Below are positions 16,736-26,336 of a stretch of DNA of 64,000 nt, in pieces; positions within the stretch are counted from its first letter, which is position 1, and each line of letters starts with the position of its first letter. The translations under genes and the position numbers were made by a program. Source of the DNA: Anaerovibrio slackiae (GTDB lineage Bacteria > Bacillota > Negativicutes > Selenomonadales > Selenomonadaceae); NCBI RefSeq assembly GCF_009695585.1, contig NZ_VUNR01000002.1, positions 62,001 to 126,000 of the forward strand. The letters are read 5' to 3'. The notes beneath the pieces were generated by a model. It searched no databases and had not been told where the DNA came from. It saw nothing but the letters and a program-made list of their open reading frames with translations.

Positions 16736-18237
16736 CAATACACACCTCCCAGAACAATCTGTGCCGCATGAGCCAGCAGGTTATTCAGCACTGCAATCTC
16801 ACTGAGCCCGGCACTGGCCACGCAGCTAAAGAGCAAAAGCCATGCCAGCACAGCGGAATCCACGAAGCCAAACAGCTCCCCGGAGCTCTTTCTCTTAGCC
16901 TGGCCGCCAAACATGCGCATGACATGGTACAGAATACCAATCAGCATGCCAGCCAGCAACAGCAGCATTAAAATGCCCAGCCACGGATGCTCCGCCTGGA
17001 AAAAGCCGAAAATAATATAAAATTTGCTGAAGAACACGCCGATTGGCGGCATGCCAAGAATACCTACGATGCCCAAAAGCCAGAACAAAGCTGTCCGCGG
17101 CGTCTGAGTCATCATGCCATGGATGCGCATCATATTCTTGGTGCCAAACTCCTCCATGATAGTACCGGCCGTGTAAAACAGGGAATACTTCACCAAAGCG
17201 TGATTAAACATGTGCAGCAGCATTGCCTGGGCAGCCATCGGCACAAAAAGCCCTAAACCTGCCACCATCAGGCCGAAATTCTCCATGGAGGAATACGCCA
17301 GCATGCGCTTTACATCCCTCTGCACCAGCACAAAAGGCACTGCCGCCGCCACTGTAAAGAGGCCGAAGAACAGGCACAGGCCGCTGATGAAATCCACCCC
17401 GATGGATGGCAGCAGGATGATGATGTTCCTTATCAGCACATAGATGGCACAGATGCACAAAGAGCCGGACAAAAGACCGCTGGTCAGTGCCGGTGCCTCG
17501 GAATGGGCATCCGGCAGCCAGGCATGCATAGGCGCCAGCCCCACCTTGGTGCCATAGCCCACAAAGAGGAAGCAGAAGGCGAACCTGGCCATAGCCGGGT
17601 CAATGCTGTCCACATGCTGGGCAAGATACAGCCAGTTCAGAGGATTGGCCGGCCCGATATTGGTCAGCTGGATGTAGTAAACGAGAATTGTTCCCAAAAG
17701 AGCAAGACAGATGCCCACGGTGCAGACCATGACATACTTCCAGGTTGCCTCCAACGAAGTACGGGTAAACTTGAACGCCACCAAAAGTGCAGACACCAAA
17801 GTAGTCGCCTCGATAGCAACCCACATCAGGCCCAGGTTATTCACCGTCACCACCACAAACATAATCCACACAAACATGTGGGACAGGGCATAAAAACGCC
17901 CCTCCAGACGCCCGAAGCGGCGCAGGTAGCCATACCGCTTGTTGGTGTCCCTGTCCAGGTAGGCCTTGCTGGTCCAGGCAAAGGCCAGGTACAGTGTACC
18001 GATAATCAGCAGCATCCAGACGCTGAGGGCATCCAGATACAGGTATTCATCCCCGTAGGGAGTATTAACATCAAAGGCCGTCACCAGCAGGAAAAGCGCC
18101 GCCGCCACAGAGGTGGCAGTCAGGCGGTTCAGCCAGTGCAGCACATTCCTTGACAGCATATTTGTTGCCGAAACCAGACTGAAAATGACAGGCAACAAAA
18201 GTATGATATAGATAAGGTCACTTATACTAAAATTCAT
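16735..18237 (-). CDS. Hydrogenase membrane subunit (HyfF/MrpD/NuoN-like antiporter)
   Basis: The 500-residue protein has about 14 membrane helices and the Proton_antipo_M core, including VAIEATTLVSALLVAFK with its key glutamate and LPDAHSEAPALTSGLLSG. Lysines and histidines within helices mark the proton path. It is the second antiporter-like subunit of the complex and would pump ions as the hydrogenase turns over. Translationally coupled to the large-subunit gene. Confidence 0.93.
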   Translation of the reverse strand: MNFSISDLIYIILLLPVIFSLVSATNMLSRNVLHWLNRLTATSVAAALFLLVTAFDVNTPYGDEYLYLDALSVWMLLIIGTLYLAFAWTSKAYLDRDTNKRYGYLRRFGRLEGRFYALSHMFVWIMFVVVTVNNLGLMWVAIEATTLVSALLVAFKFTRTSLEATWKYVMVCTVGICLALLGTILVYYIQLTNIGPANPLNWLYLAQHVDSIDPAMARFAFCFLFVGYGTKVGLAPMHAWLPDAHSEAPALTSGLLSGSLCICAIYVLIRNIIILLPSIGVDFISGLCLFFGLFTVAAAVPFVLVQRDVKRMLAYSSMENFGLMVAGLGLFVPMAAQAMLLHMFNHALVKYSLFYTAGTIMEEFGTKNMMRIHGMMTQTPRTALFWLLGIVGILGMPPIGVFFSKFYIIFGFFQAEHPWLGILMLLLLAGMLIGILYHVMRMFGGQAKRKSSGELFGFVDSAVLAWLLLFSCVASAGLSEIAVLNNLLAHAAQIVLGGVY

Positions 18238-18244
18238 CTCATTA

Positions 18245-18874
18245 TTACCCCTTCAGCTTTTTCATTACACTTGTATCAGTAGTCATAAAGGACAGGCGCA
18301 TTCTGGAGGTCAGGATAACCAGCACCACTACCGCAATCAGCACATCCAGGAAAACACCCAGCTCCACCACCAGCGGCAGTCCCTCCGTCATCAGGAGTCC
18401 CAGCAGGTAAATGCCGTTCTCCAGGGTAATCAGCCCCACAATCTGAATGATGGCACGCTTTCTCAGCACCATCAGGGAAAGTCCCGTCATAATCATCAGG
18501 ATAGAAGCGGCAACAATATCACGTCCCACAGAGCCCGGCAGCAGCCGCTCCACAATGGCATAGCCCAGCACCAGAAACAGTGCCGCTGCCATAGTTGAGT
18601 AGTTGACGTTGCTCTCGGACAAAATCTCACGCTCGTTGGTCAGCTTGCCCACCAGATTCCATACAGCCCCCGGGATAAAGATGACCTTTACCGCCAGCGT
18701 CAAAAGCCCCGGCAGCATAGCATGCATCCCGCCCCCATGGGACAGGCCCAGCCAGAAGCAGGCACAGGCAATAATCAATGACTGGCTGGCAAGGCAGATG
18801 ACTGCCCGCCGCAAATTCGTAATTCTGGTCTGCAGAAAAACTACAAGAACCAGGAACACTACCAAATAATCCAC
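18245..18874 (-). CDS. Hydrogenase membrane subunit (HyfE-like)
   Basis: The roughly 209-residue protein is made of six to seven hydrophobic helices, similar in size to HyfE (216 residues), with a NuoK-like stretch (LENGIYLLGLLMTEG). GTG 18874 was preferred because AAGGAGG lies upstream; a TTG nine codons earlier would overlap the previous gene and precede that SD. It sits between the HyfC- and HyfF-like genes with short gaps. Confidence 0.85.
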   Translation of the reverse strand: MDYLVVFLVLVVFLQTRITNLRRAVICLASQSLIIACACFWLGLSHGGGMHAMLPGLLTLAVKVIFIPGAVWNLVGKLTNEREILSESNVNYSTMAAALFLVLGYAIVERLLPGSVGRDIVAASILMIMTGLSLMVLRKRAIIQIVGLITLENGIYLLGLLMTEGLPLVVELGVFLDVLIAVVVLVILTSRMRLSFMTTDTSVMKKLKG

Positions 18875-18890
18875 TTTCTCCCAGTCCTCC

Positions 18891-19775
18891 TTACTCTGCA
18901 ATAATCGCCAGAAGCAGCAGCACTATTGCCGCCCCCAGATAAACACGCACCTTAAAGAGACGCATCTTGTTGTTGAGGATTTCCACAACGCCAATCAGCA
19001 CCGCCCCAAACAGGATTTTCACTGCCAAAGGCACAGCCAACGGCAAGTACAAAGCCCCGAACAAGGTCAGGAACACCATGATTTTCAGCATGCTGCCCAG
19101 ATGAATCAGCGTCAGCAGGGGGCCGGAATACTCCAGGGTCATGCCCTCATGAATCATGGTCAGCTCCAGATGGGTGTCAGGGTTATCCACCGGCAGGCGG
19201 CTGTTTTCCGCCAGGATTACCAGGAAAAACGCCACGCAGGCCAGGGCAGCCGACACGGTAAAATAAGCCCCGTCATAGTCAATCACCATGCTGGACAAAG
19301 TAGTAGAATGATACCGCAGGCTGTTGATGAGGATGGCCAGCATCACAGCAGGCTCCACCAGCACGGAAATATAAATCTCACGGGAGCCCCCCATGCCGCC
19401 AAAGGAAGTTGCCGCATCCATGGAGGAAAGCGTCATAAAGAAACGCCCCAGGGCGAGAATATAGACAAAGACAAAAGCATCACTAATGCTTACCTGCCCT
19501 GCCAAAAAGCCCGGCACCATAGAAGCCGCCAAAAAGCTAGTCACAAAGTACGCCACCGGCGCCAGAATGAAAATCACGCTGGTATGGGGCGTCAGGATAG
19601 TAGGTTTCTTCCACCATTTCCGCAAATCAAAATACTCCTGCAGCACGCTGGCACCCTGCCTTTTCTGCAAGAACGCCTTTACCTTGTTGATAATGCCGGC
19701 AATCAAAGGCGCAAAAGCCAGCAGCACCAGGGCCTGTACTATATTAAGCCCCAGACCTTCCAGAATGTAGCCCAT
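18891..19775 (-). CDS. Hydrogenase membrane subunit (HyfC/HycD, NuoH-like)
   Basis: The 294-residue protein has eight helices of the NADHdh family. The loop with FVYILALGRFFMTLSSMDAATSFGGMG and LAENSRLPVDNPDTHLELTM (given in parts, residues about 95-215) is the conserved interface to the hydrogenase arm, as in HycD and NuoH. Its ATG shares one base with the upstream stop (TAATG), so the two are coupled. Confidence 0.94.
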   Translation of the reverse strand: MGYILEGLGLNIVQALVLLAFAPLIAGIINKVKAFLQKRQGASVLQEYFDLRKWWKKPTILTPHTSVIFILAPVAYFVTSFLAASMVPGFLAGQVSISDAFVFVYILALGRFFMTLSSMDAATSFGGMGGSREIYISVLVEPAVMLAILINSLRYHSTTLSSMVIDYDGAYFTVSAALACVAFFLVILAENSRLPVDNPDTHLELTMIHEGMTLEYSGPLLTLIHLGSMLKIMVFLTLFGALYLPLAVPLAVKILFGAVLIGVVEILNNKMRLFKVRVYLGAAIVLLLLAIIAE

Positions 19776-21760
19776 TATAATACCCCCCAGATAAGCACGC
19801 AGATCATGGCAATCATGGTATAGCCGATATACAGGCTCACACTGCCTTCCTGAATGTGGCGGAAAGCGGAGGATGAGCTGATCATCCAGGTCTGTACCGG
19901 CTTGTACAATTTCTCAGTAAACAAATCAGGAATCTCAAGATGCACCTTCAGCTTGCGGCCGAAATAATCATGCTCCTTGCGGATGTACTCGGTATGCCGC
20001 TGAGGGTTCAGGATGCTGCCAAAAGCACGGCGCAGAGGCTTGCTGAAGCCCGTGGCGCTGTACTGCTGGCGGCTGGTAGGATAAGTGCCGCAGTTCCAGG
20101 TCACATCCCGGCGTTCAAACTTTTTGCTGCCCAGGAGTGACACGGCCACAAACACCGTTACCAGCACCGTCACAGCCAGGATAATCGCCGGGCTGTAGAT
20201 GGCATAGCGGCCGCTTCCGCCCCAGATAATGCCCAGAGGGTTCCCCATAGGCGCAGTCATCGGCCCCGCCACGATGCTCTGCATGATGTTCACCACAGGG
20301 TCCGGCAAGATGCCCACAATCACTACCAGAGCCGCAGCGATGCCCATGCCCAGCAGCATAAAGAACGGCTGCTCATGAGCCTTGTCCACAATCTGGCTCC
20401 GTGGGCAGCCCAAAAAGGCCGTGCCGTAGAGGCGCACGAAGCACCCCAGTGCCGTAGCGCCGGTCAGTCCCAGCAGGATAAAGGCAAAAATCACCAAAAG
20501 CCTCAGCTCCGGGCTGCCAGCCTGCTGTGCCAGGGTAATAAAGCTCTGCAATACCAGCCACTCGCCAATCAGGCCGCTGGTAAAAGGCAAGGAAGACAGT
20601 GCCATGGCACCAATCAAGGTGAAAAATGCCGTATAAGGCATCTTCTTAATCAGGCCGCCCATCTTCTCAATATTCTTGCTGCCGGTAGCGTGCATCACGG
20701 CACCGGCGCTCATGAACATGAGCCCCTTCATCAGGCTGTGGCTGAAGGCATGTACCATAGCGGCAGTAAAGGCCACCACCGCCAAAGGGAAAAGATTCAT
20801 AGCCATCAGCACCATGCCGCAGCCAAACACGGCAAAGATAATGCCCATATTCTCCACAGAGGAATAAGCCAGAATCCGCTTCATATCCACCTCCATAGTG
20901 GCGTACAGCACACCCAGGAAAGCGGAAATCAAGCCCACAACAGTCACCAGCAGGCCGTACCAGAACACATCCATGCCGATGAACTGAAAAGCAAAGCGGC
21001 CAAAGCCGTACAGTGCCACCTTCAGCATGACGCCGCTCATCAGGGCGGACACATGGCTTGGTGCCGCCGGATGGGCATTAGGCAGCCAGATATGCAGAGG
21101 CATCAGGCCTGACTTCAGGGCAAAGCCTGCAAAGGCACATAAAAAAGCGATATGCCGCATAACCCCGTCAAGCTGATTATGCATCATATCAGCAAAAGCA
21201 AAGCTGGCAGAATGGCTGCCCAGAAGATAAAAAGCCACGAGGATTGCCGCCGTTCCCAGGTGAGTCATCACCATGTACTGATAAGCGGCTGAAACGGTTT
21301 CCTTCTTGCCTGCCTCGTGATTTACCAGCAAAAAAGAAACAAGTGCCATAATCTCCCAGGATACAATGAAAGTAAACGCATCCCCGGAAATCAGCACCGC
21401 TACAATCGAAAACAAAAATAAATTCCACATACCTGTCAGGGCACGGATACGGCTCCCCAGGTACCCCCTGGCATAGTCCAGGGCATAAATGCTAATGAAA
21501 AACCCAGCCACGCCGGTAATAACTAAAAACACGCTGCTCCAGCCATCGGCAATCAGCGAATAGCTGCCCCATTTTGCATCAATCAGCAGGGCACTATTAG
21601 GCATCAGCAGATACCTTAGGCCGCTGAAAGCAGTCATGCCGCTGGCAACAATGGCACAGAGCATGCCTACATAATGAGCAGCCAGCTCCAGCCGCTTGGG
21701 CCAGACAATAGTCAGCGTTCCCAGCAGGAATACCAGCAGGGAACATAACAATACATCCAT
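19775..21760 (-). CDS. Hydrogenase membrane subunit (HyfB/NuoL-like antiporter)
   Basis: The 661-residue protein is the first gene of the operon, with SD AGGAG. It has about 16 helices, the Proton_antipo_M domain with IVSWEIMALVSFLLVNHEAG and LPNAHPAAPSHVSALMSG, and a long C-terminal soluble loop plus anchor helix. Order hyfB-C-E-F-G-I matches E. coli hyf without hyfD and hyfH. No formate dehydrogenase or maturation genes are next to it, so the electron donor (formate, ferredoxin) is open. No clear promoter is visible in 21761-21905. Confidence 0.94.
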   Translation of the reverse strand: MDVLLCSLLVFLLGTLTIVWPKRLELAAHYVGMLCAIVASGMTAFSGLRYLLMPNSALLIDAKWGSYSLIADGWSSVFLVITGVAGFFISIYALDYARGYLGSRIRALTGMWNLFLFSIVAVLISGDAFTFIVSWEIMALVSFLLVNHEAGKKETVSAAYQYMVMTHLGTAAILVAFYLLGSHSASFAFADMMHNQLDGVMRHIAFLCAFAGFALKSGLMPLHIWLPNAHPAAPSHVSALMSGVMLKVALYGFGRFAFQFIGMDVFWYGLLVTVVGLISAFLGVLYATMEVDMKRILAYSSVENMGIIFAVFGCGMVLMAMNLFPLAVVAFTAAMVHAFSHSLMKGLMFMSAGAVMHATGSKNIEKMGGLIKKMPYTAFFTLIGAMALSSLPFTSGLIGEWLVLQSFITLAQQAGSPELRLLVIFAFILLGLTGATALGCFVRLYGTAFLGCPRSQIVDKAHEQPFFMLLGMGIAAALVVIVGILPDPVVNIMQSIVAGPMTAPMGNPLGIIWGGSGRYAIYSPAIILAVTVLVTVFVAVSLLGSKKFERRDVTWNCGTYPTSRQQYSATGFSKPLRRAFGSILNPQRHTEYIRKEHDYFGRKLKVHLEIPDLFTEKLYKPVQTWMISSSSAFRHIQEGSVSLYIGYTMIAMICVLIWGVL

Positions 21761-21780
21761 TTTTTCAACTCCTATATATT

Positions 21781-21820
21781 TTTATTACCTGCCCAGCCCT
21801 TTTTTGGGGGCAAGGCAGGC
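21781..21820 (-). terminator. Terminator after dsdA
   Basis: The minus strand reads CCTGCC..GCCCC, an A-rich loop, GGGCTGGGCAGG and then TAATAAAAAT. The stem is strong and the U-tract weak. It lies in the 145-bp gap between dsdA and the hydrogenase operon, so it may also reduce read-through into hyfB. Confidence 0.6.
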
Positions 21821-21905
21821 TTACAACAAAATCAGGCCTTTCTTGCGTCAGGCAAACCCACAGCAAAATCAGCTCCATATCAAACAAAACAGGCCAATGG
21901 CACAG

Positions 21906-23246
21906 TCAGGCTTTTCTCGCCAGCAGCTGCTGACGCACCTCCTCCGGCACCAGATTGCCGCCGGTAGCCCAGATAATATGGGTAGCGTTGGCCATCTTCT
22001 TGCCCAGGCGGTTGTCGTACTTGTACTCATCCATCACAGCGGACCGCCCCATGCACACAGGGCCGTGGATGGCGGCACAGGCACTAGGCTCGATGAAAAT
22101 GCCCTCATGCTGCCACAAAAGCTGCAGATACTCAAAAATCCGCTTGTCCTTAATGGTAAAATCTCCGCTGAGGAACGGCAGGATAAACTCCCCCACAAAG
22201 CCCGACTGACGGCTGACAGCCAGCCCATCCGCCTGGGTATTGCCGGAAAGTCCGATATCCTGCACGGATATATTATCAAAGAGTCCCGTCACCATGCCCA
22301 GCAGCATGCAAGGAGCCTGAGTAGGCTCCACAAAGAAGCAGTGCACATTTTCCCCAAAAAGCTGCTTCAGGCCGAAGGTAATGCCCCCAGGGGCACCGCC
22401 TACGCCGCATGGCAGGTATACAAACAGGGGATGGTCACCATCCACCACAATATGCTCTGCTGCCAGCTGCCTTACCAGCATCTTGGCCGCCACCGCATAG
22501 CCCAGGAACAGCTCCTGGGAGTGTTCATCATCCACAAAATAACTGCTCTCGTCAGCATCAGACTTTGCCCGGCCTTCCTTCACAGCATCGCTATAGTTGC
22601 CCTCGTACTCAATGACGGTCACGCCCTTGCTGCGGAGCAAATCCTTCTTCCACTGCCTGGCATCGCTGGACATGTGGACAATGGTCTGAAACCCAAGAGC
22701 CGCTCCCATGATGCCGATGGACAGCCCCAGGTTGCCTGTAGAGCCCACCTGCAGCTTGCGGGTAGCAAAAAACTCCCGTGCCTCCTCATCAGCCAGCTTG
22801 CAGTAGTCATCCTCAAAGCTTTCCAGGATGCCGTTCTCCACCGCCAGGATTTCCGCATGCTTCATCACCTCATAGATGCCGCCCCTGGCCTTCACCGAGC
22901 CAGCCACCGCCAGATGGCTGTCCAGCTTCATCATCAGCCGCCCGGAAATATCCGCGCCAATGCGGGGCGAATTCAGTGCCTCCCTGAGCTTCGACACCTC
23001 CACCAGGTCGGAGTCAATCAGGCCGTTCCTTTCCTCCGTTTCCGGGAACAGCTTTTTCATCAAAGGAGCAAAGCGGCGCATACGGGCATAGGCAGAATCA
23101 ATATCCGACAAAGTGAGGGATGAACGCAGCACAGCATCATCATTATTCATCTTCATGGGATTTGCCCATTCCACCTCAATGGCATTTCGTATATCAGTCA
23201 GCAAAATCTCCCTGCGCTCCAGAGAAGAAAGGCTATCAATTTCCAT
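21906..23246 (-). CDS. dsdA: D-serine ammonia-lyase
   Basis: The 446-residue PLP enzyme converts D-serine to pyruvate and ammonia in the cytoplasm. The PLP lysine sits in GSVKARGG (about 117-124) and the phosphate-binding loop is GSTGNLGLSIG. LPCGVGGAPGG lies in the C-terminal half. The length matches DsdA (about 440). SD AAAGGA precedes the ATG, and a good promoter lies about 130 bp upstream. No dsdX or dsdC is adjacent. It is a single-gene unit. Confidence 0.96.
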   Translation of the reverse strand: MEIDSLSSLERREILLTDIRNAIEVEWANPMKMNNDDAVLRSSLTLSDIDSAYARMRRFAPLMKKLFPETEERNGLIDSDLVEVSKLREALNSPRIGADISGRLMMKLDSHLAVAGSVKARGGIYEVMKHAEILAVENGILESFEDDYCKLADEEAREFFATRKLQVGSTGNLGLSIGIMGAALGFQTIVHMSSDARQWKKDLLRSKGVTVIEYEGNYSDAVKEGRAKSDADESSYFVDDEHSQELFLGYAVAAKMLVRQLAAEHIVVDGDHPLFVYLPCGVGGAPGGITFGLKQLFGENVHCFFVEPTQAPCMLLGMVTGLFDNISVQDIGLSGNTQADGLAVSRQSGFVGEFILPFLSGDFTIKDKRIFEYLQLLWQHEGIFIEPSACAAIHGPVCMGRSAVMDEYKYDNRLGKKMANATHIIWATGGNLVPEEVRQQLLARKA

Positions 23247-23375
23247 CCGTGAACATTCCTTTCTATGAACAACTTTCTATAACAACTAATCATCAGCTCG
23301 TCAGCAACCAACAGTGAATCCATATTTCCGTGCAGCAATTTTTCATATTGATACCGCCTGAATCAACACCGTTTA

Positions 23376-23404
23376 ATTATACAGACTTTGCGCCCTCAAT
23401 TCAA
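23376..23404 (-). promoter_or_regulatory. dsdA promoter
   Basis: TTGAAT (23399-23404), a 17-bp spacer and TATAAT (23376-23381) lie on the minus strand. The -35 box overlaps the stop codon of the upstream EAL gene. Confidence 0.75.
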
Positions 23405-25536
23405 CTGTGTTTTCGCAAATAATCAACAAAATCTGCCTCCGGCAAAGGCTTGGAGTAATAATACCCCTGTACATAGTCGCATCCCATCTTCATCAGCCGC
23501 TGCCGCTGCTCCTCGGTCTCAACCCCCTCGGACAGCACCGAAAGCCCCATATTCTTGCACATATCAATAATATAGCGCATCATCTTGTCGCTCTGCTCAT
23601 TCTGCTCCTGGCGGATAAAGCTCATATCCAGCTTCACCACATCTATATCCATGTGGCCGAACATGCTCAGGGAGGAATAGCCCGTCCCAAAATCGTCCAG
23701 CTCCACCACAAAGCCGTCACGATGCATCTCATTGACCTTCCTGATGACCATATCAGGATTGTCCATGTATGCCGACTCCGTTACCTCGATGTGCAAATCC
23801 GCAGGCTCCAGGCCATATTTTGCCAGCAGGGGCTTCAACATCTCCTCATCGTGGAAATAGATAAAATCTTTCCGGGAAATATTCACCGACACAGGCACCG
23901 TCTTCAGTCCCATGTCCCGCCAGCGCTTGATAGCGGCACAGGCCTCCTCCCACACATACCTATCCACATGAGCCACAAAGCCGTTATCCTCAAAAATCGG
24001 AATAAACTCTCCCGGGGACATGAAGCCGTACCTAGGATGAATCCAGCGCACCAGAGCCTCCGCCCCAATCAGCCTGCCATCAAAGATATTGTGCTTGGGC
24101 TGGTACCAGACCTGAAACTGCCGCTGATTGATGGCTTCCTCCATATTTTCCAGAATCCGCTGGGTCTTCAGGGCATACAAACGGATATTATCATCGTAGA
24201 GATTAATCAGCTGATTGTATTTGTGCAGGATTTTCTGCAGCGCCATCATGGCACGGTCGCACATGACACTGACAGGTATGCTATGATCCACCGACTCATA
24301 AATGCCGTACTTCTGCACAAAGGGCGGCAGCCCCTCCTTAACCGTCTTGTACTCATGCAGCTCGTCAGACTGCTGCTGCAAAAGCTTCTGGTAGCTGCCG
24401 GCCGAATGAGGCAGCAGCTGGACGAAGGTTGCATCATCCAGGCGCCCGTAGACGCTCCTTTCCCACTGGTCCTGGTCATGATTCTGCGCCACATAGCGCA
24501 AAATAGCCTCTCCCTGCTTCGCACCGTACTGCTCGTTGATGTTGGGCAGATTCACCACATGGGTGCAGACCATATCAAAATCCTCCTCAGGATACCTGGC
24601 CAAAAGCTGCTCCGCCAGATGCAGGAAATAATCCCTGGTATAGCAGTTGGTCAGGTTGTCCATGCGCAGCACGTTCAGCATGACGGTCTTCTCATGGAGG
24701 GCTATGGCACGCTGCAGGCGGCTCAGCAGCACATCAGGATTAAATGGCTTGGCTACAAAGTCCGTGGCACCGGCCTTCAAGCAGCCTGCCTCCTCCTCCG
24801 GGGTATTGTCGCTGGTCAGCACCAGCACAGGAATCATCCGCATGATTTCATCCTTCTGGAACTCCCGCAAGAACTCATAGCCGTTCATCACCGGCATATT
24901 CAGGTCCATCAGGATAACGCTGATATCCGTGCTGTGATTTTTCAGGTACTCCAGTGCCTCAAAGCCGTTTTCCTTCTCAACAGTTTTGTAGTGCTGCTCC
25001 AAAAAATAGCACAGGGTAGTCCGCTGCAAATCCGAGTCATCCACCACCAGCACCGTCTTGTCCCCCACCAGCTGGCGTTCCTTCACGGAAAGCTTCGCTT
25101 CCTTGTCCAGCTCACGCTGATGCTCCTCATCAATATCACGGGCACACAGGAGAACCACCTGCCGGTCAGCCTTGTAGTCCCGGGAGGGGATAATCTCAAT
25201 CATTTCCCACCTGTACCTGCCACCCTTGGAACGGCGATAGGTTATGCTCAGATATTCCTTGCCGCCTGCCAGCTGCGACCTCAGCTGGCTTCTTTCCAGA
25301 AAGCTGGCAAACTCCTGGGCATCCTCTGCGTAGACCATACCGGCCTCAGCTGCCCTGGCAGCCATCCTCTCATAATTCTCACTATTCGCCAGCAGCCGCT
25401 GAATATCCAGCTGATTGCTCTGAATACAGCGAAAGGAATTATCCGTCAGATTGATATATATTATTGTGTGATAAACATTTCTTACCAACCGTAAAACATC
25501 ATCTATGTCCTTATTATGAAGCTTATCCGCAGACAT
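23401..25536 (-). CDS. Response regulator with PAS-like, degenerate GGDEF and EAL domains (c-di-GMP phosphodiesterase)
   Basis: The 711-residue protein has a PAS-like N-terminus (1-150), a receiver domain (VLVVDDSD, LMDLNMPVMNGYEF, TSDN, KPF), a GGDEF-type domain whose signature has become GRLDD, and an EAL domain. The EAL part keeps its metal and catalytic residues: AEALVRW, SVNIS, EVTES, DDFGTGYSSL, KLDMSFI and EGVET. It should thus hydrolyse c-di-GMP but not make it. ATG 25536 has GGGAGGG 7 bases upstream. No histidine kinase is adjacent, so the input is unknown. Confidence 0.93.
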   Translation of the reverse strand: MSADKLHNKDIDDVLRLVRNVYHTIIYINLTDNSFRCIQSNQLDIQRLLANSENYERMAARAAEAGMVYAEDAQEFASFLERSQLRSQLAGGKEYLSITYRRSKGGRYRWEMIEIIPSRDYKADRQVVLLCARDIDEEHQRELDKEAKLSVKERQLVGDKTVLVVDDSDLQRTTLCYFLEQHYKTVEKENGFEALEYLKNHSTDISVILMDLNMPVMNGYEFLREFQKDEIMRMIPVLVLTSDNTPEEEAGCLKAGATDFVAKPFNPDVLLSRLQRAIALHEKTVMLNVLRMDNLTNCYTRDYFLHLAEQLLARYPEEDFDMVCTHVVNLPNINEQYGAKQGEAILRYVAQNHDQDQWERSVYGRLDDATFVQLLPHSAGSYQKLLQQQSDELHEYKTVKEGLPPFVQKYGIYESVDHSIPVSVMCDRAMMALQKILHKYNQLINLYDDNIRLYALKTQRILENMEEAINQRQFQVWYQPKHNIFDGRLIGAEALVRWIHPRYGFMSPGEFIPIFEDNGFVAHVDRYVWEEACAAIKRWRDMGLKTVPVSVNISRKDFIYFHDEEMLKPLLAKYGLEPADLHIEVTESAYMDNPDMVIRKVNEMHRDGFVVELDDFGTGYSSLSMFGHMDIDVVKLDMSFIRQEQNEQSDKMMRYIIDMCKNMGLSVLSEGVETEEQRQRLMKMGCDYVQGYYYSKPLPEADFVDYLRKHS

Positions 25537-25567
25537 ATCATTGCCCTCCCATTCTATCATCTATTCT

Positions 25568-25596
25568 ATTGTATACTCATTACACCAATTTCTCAA
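25568..25596 (-). promoter_or_regulatory. Promoter of the EAL gene
   Basis: TTGAGA (25591-25596), a 17-bp spacer and TACAAT (25568-25573) lie on the minus strand, about 30 bp before the start. Confidence 0.7.
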
Positions 25597-25654
25597 GTAT
25601 CTATGGGAGTTTAATCCTGCAAAAACCAAAAATATCATCATATTCATAAGAACG

Positions 25655-25697
25655 AGAAAATGCCCCCAAACCAGTCCATTGGCCTGTGAGGCATTTT
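25655..25697 (-). terminator. Terminator of the trp operon
   Basis: The minus strand reads ATGCCTC, an inner CCA/TGG pairing, GGGGGCAT and then TTTC. It lies 67 bp past trpG. Confidence 0.7.
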
Positions 25698-25763
25698 CGT
25701 AAAATATTTGTAAAATATTTTTCAAAACAGGGCTTATCCAGCTTTCCCCGGCTTTGATATTGC

Positions 25764-26336
25764 TTATTTCAGCACCCGGCTGAGGAAGTTTTTCATCATC
25801 ACATGGCCGTCAGGGGTAAGGATGGACTCAGGATGGAACTGCATGCCCTGAATGTCGTACTCTTTGTGCCGCAGCCCCATAATCATGCCATTGGCCAGCT
25901 CCGCTGTCACCTCCAGGCAATCAGGCAGGCTGTCACGCTCCACAATCAGTGAGTGATAACGCCCCACCTCGATATCCTGGGGCAGCCCGGCATAGATGCC
26001 CTCCCCATTGTGCCTGAGCTTGGAGGTCTTGCCGTGGACGATTTCCCCGGCACGGATTACCCTGCCCCCGAAGACCTCGCCGATGGCCTGATGCCCCAGG
26101 CAGATGCCCAGGATAGGCGCCCTGCCCTTCATCCTGTCTATCAGCTCCTCGGTAATGCCGGAGTCACCAGGCACACCCGGCCCCGGTGAAATCACGATGC
26201 CGTCATATTTCCTGGCTGCCACCTGCTCCACAGTGATTTTATCATTGCGGATGACCTCAACCTCTGCTCCCAGCTCGCACATCAGCTGATAAACGTTATA
26301 AGTAAAGGAATCATAATTATCTAAAAGCAGCAACAT
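25764..26336 (-). CDS. trpG: Anthranilate synthase glutaminase subunit (TrpG)
   Basis: The 190-residue class I glutamine amidotransferase begins MLLLLDNYDSFTYN. It has the oxyanion loop GPGVPGDSG, the nucleophile cysteine in LGICLGHQAIGE and the His-Glu pair in MQFHPESI. It passes ammonia to TrpE. The gene overlaps trpE by 20 bp, so the two are coupled. The same protein may also serve p-aminobenzoate synthesis, as no separate pabA is visible. Last gene of the trp operon. Confidence 0.94.
   Translation of the reverse strand: MLLLLDNYDSFTYNVYQLMCELGAEVEVIRNDKITVEQVAARKYDGIVISPGPGVPGDSGITEELIDRMKGRAPILGICLGHQAIGEVFGGRVIRAGEIVHGKTSKLRHNGEGIYAGLPQDIEVGRYHSLIVERDSLPDCLEVTAELANGMIMGLRHKEYDIQGMQFHPESILTPDGHVMMKNFLSRVLK

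Noticed and set aside
23407-25494. A 695-codon plus-strand frame
   Set aside because: Antisense to the EAL protein, whose catalytic motifs are all intact.
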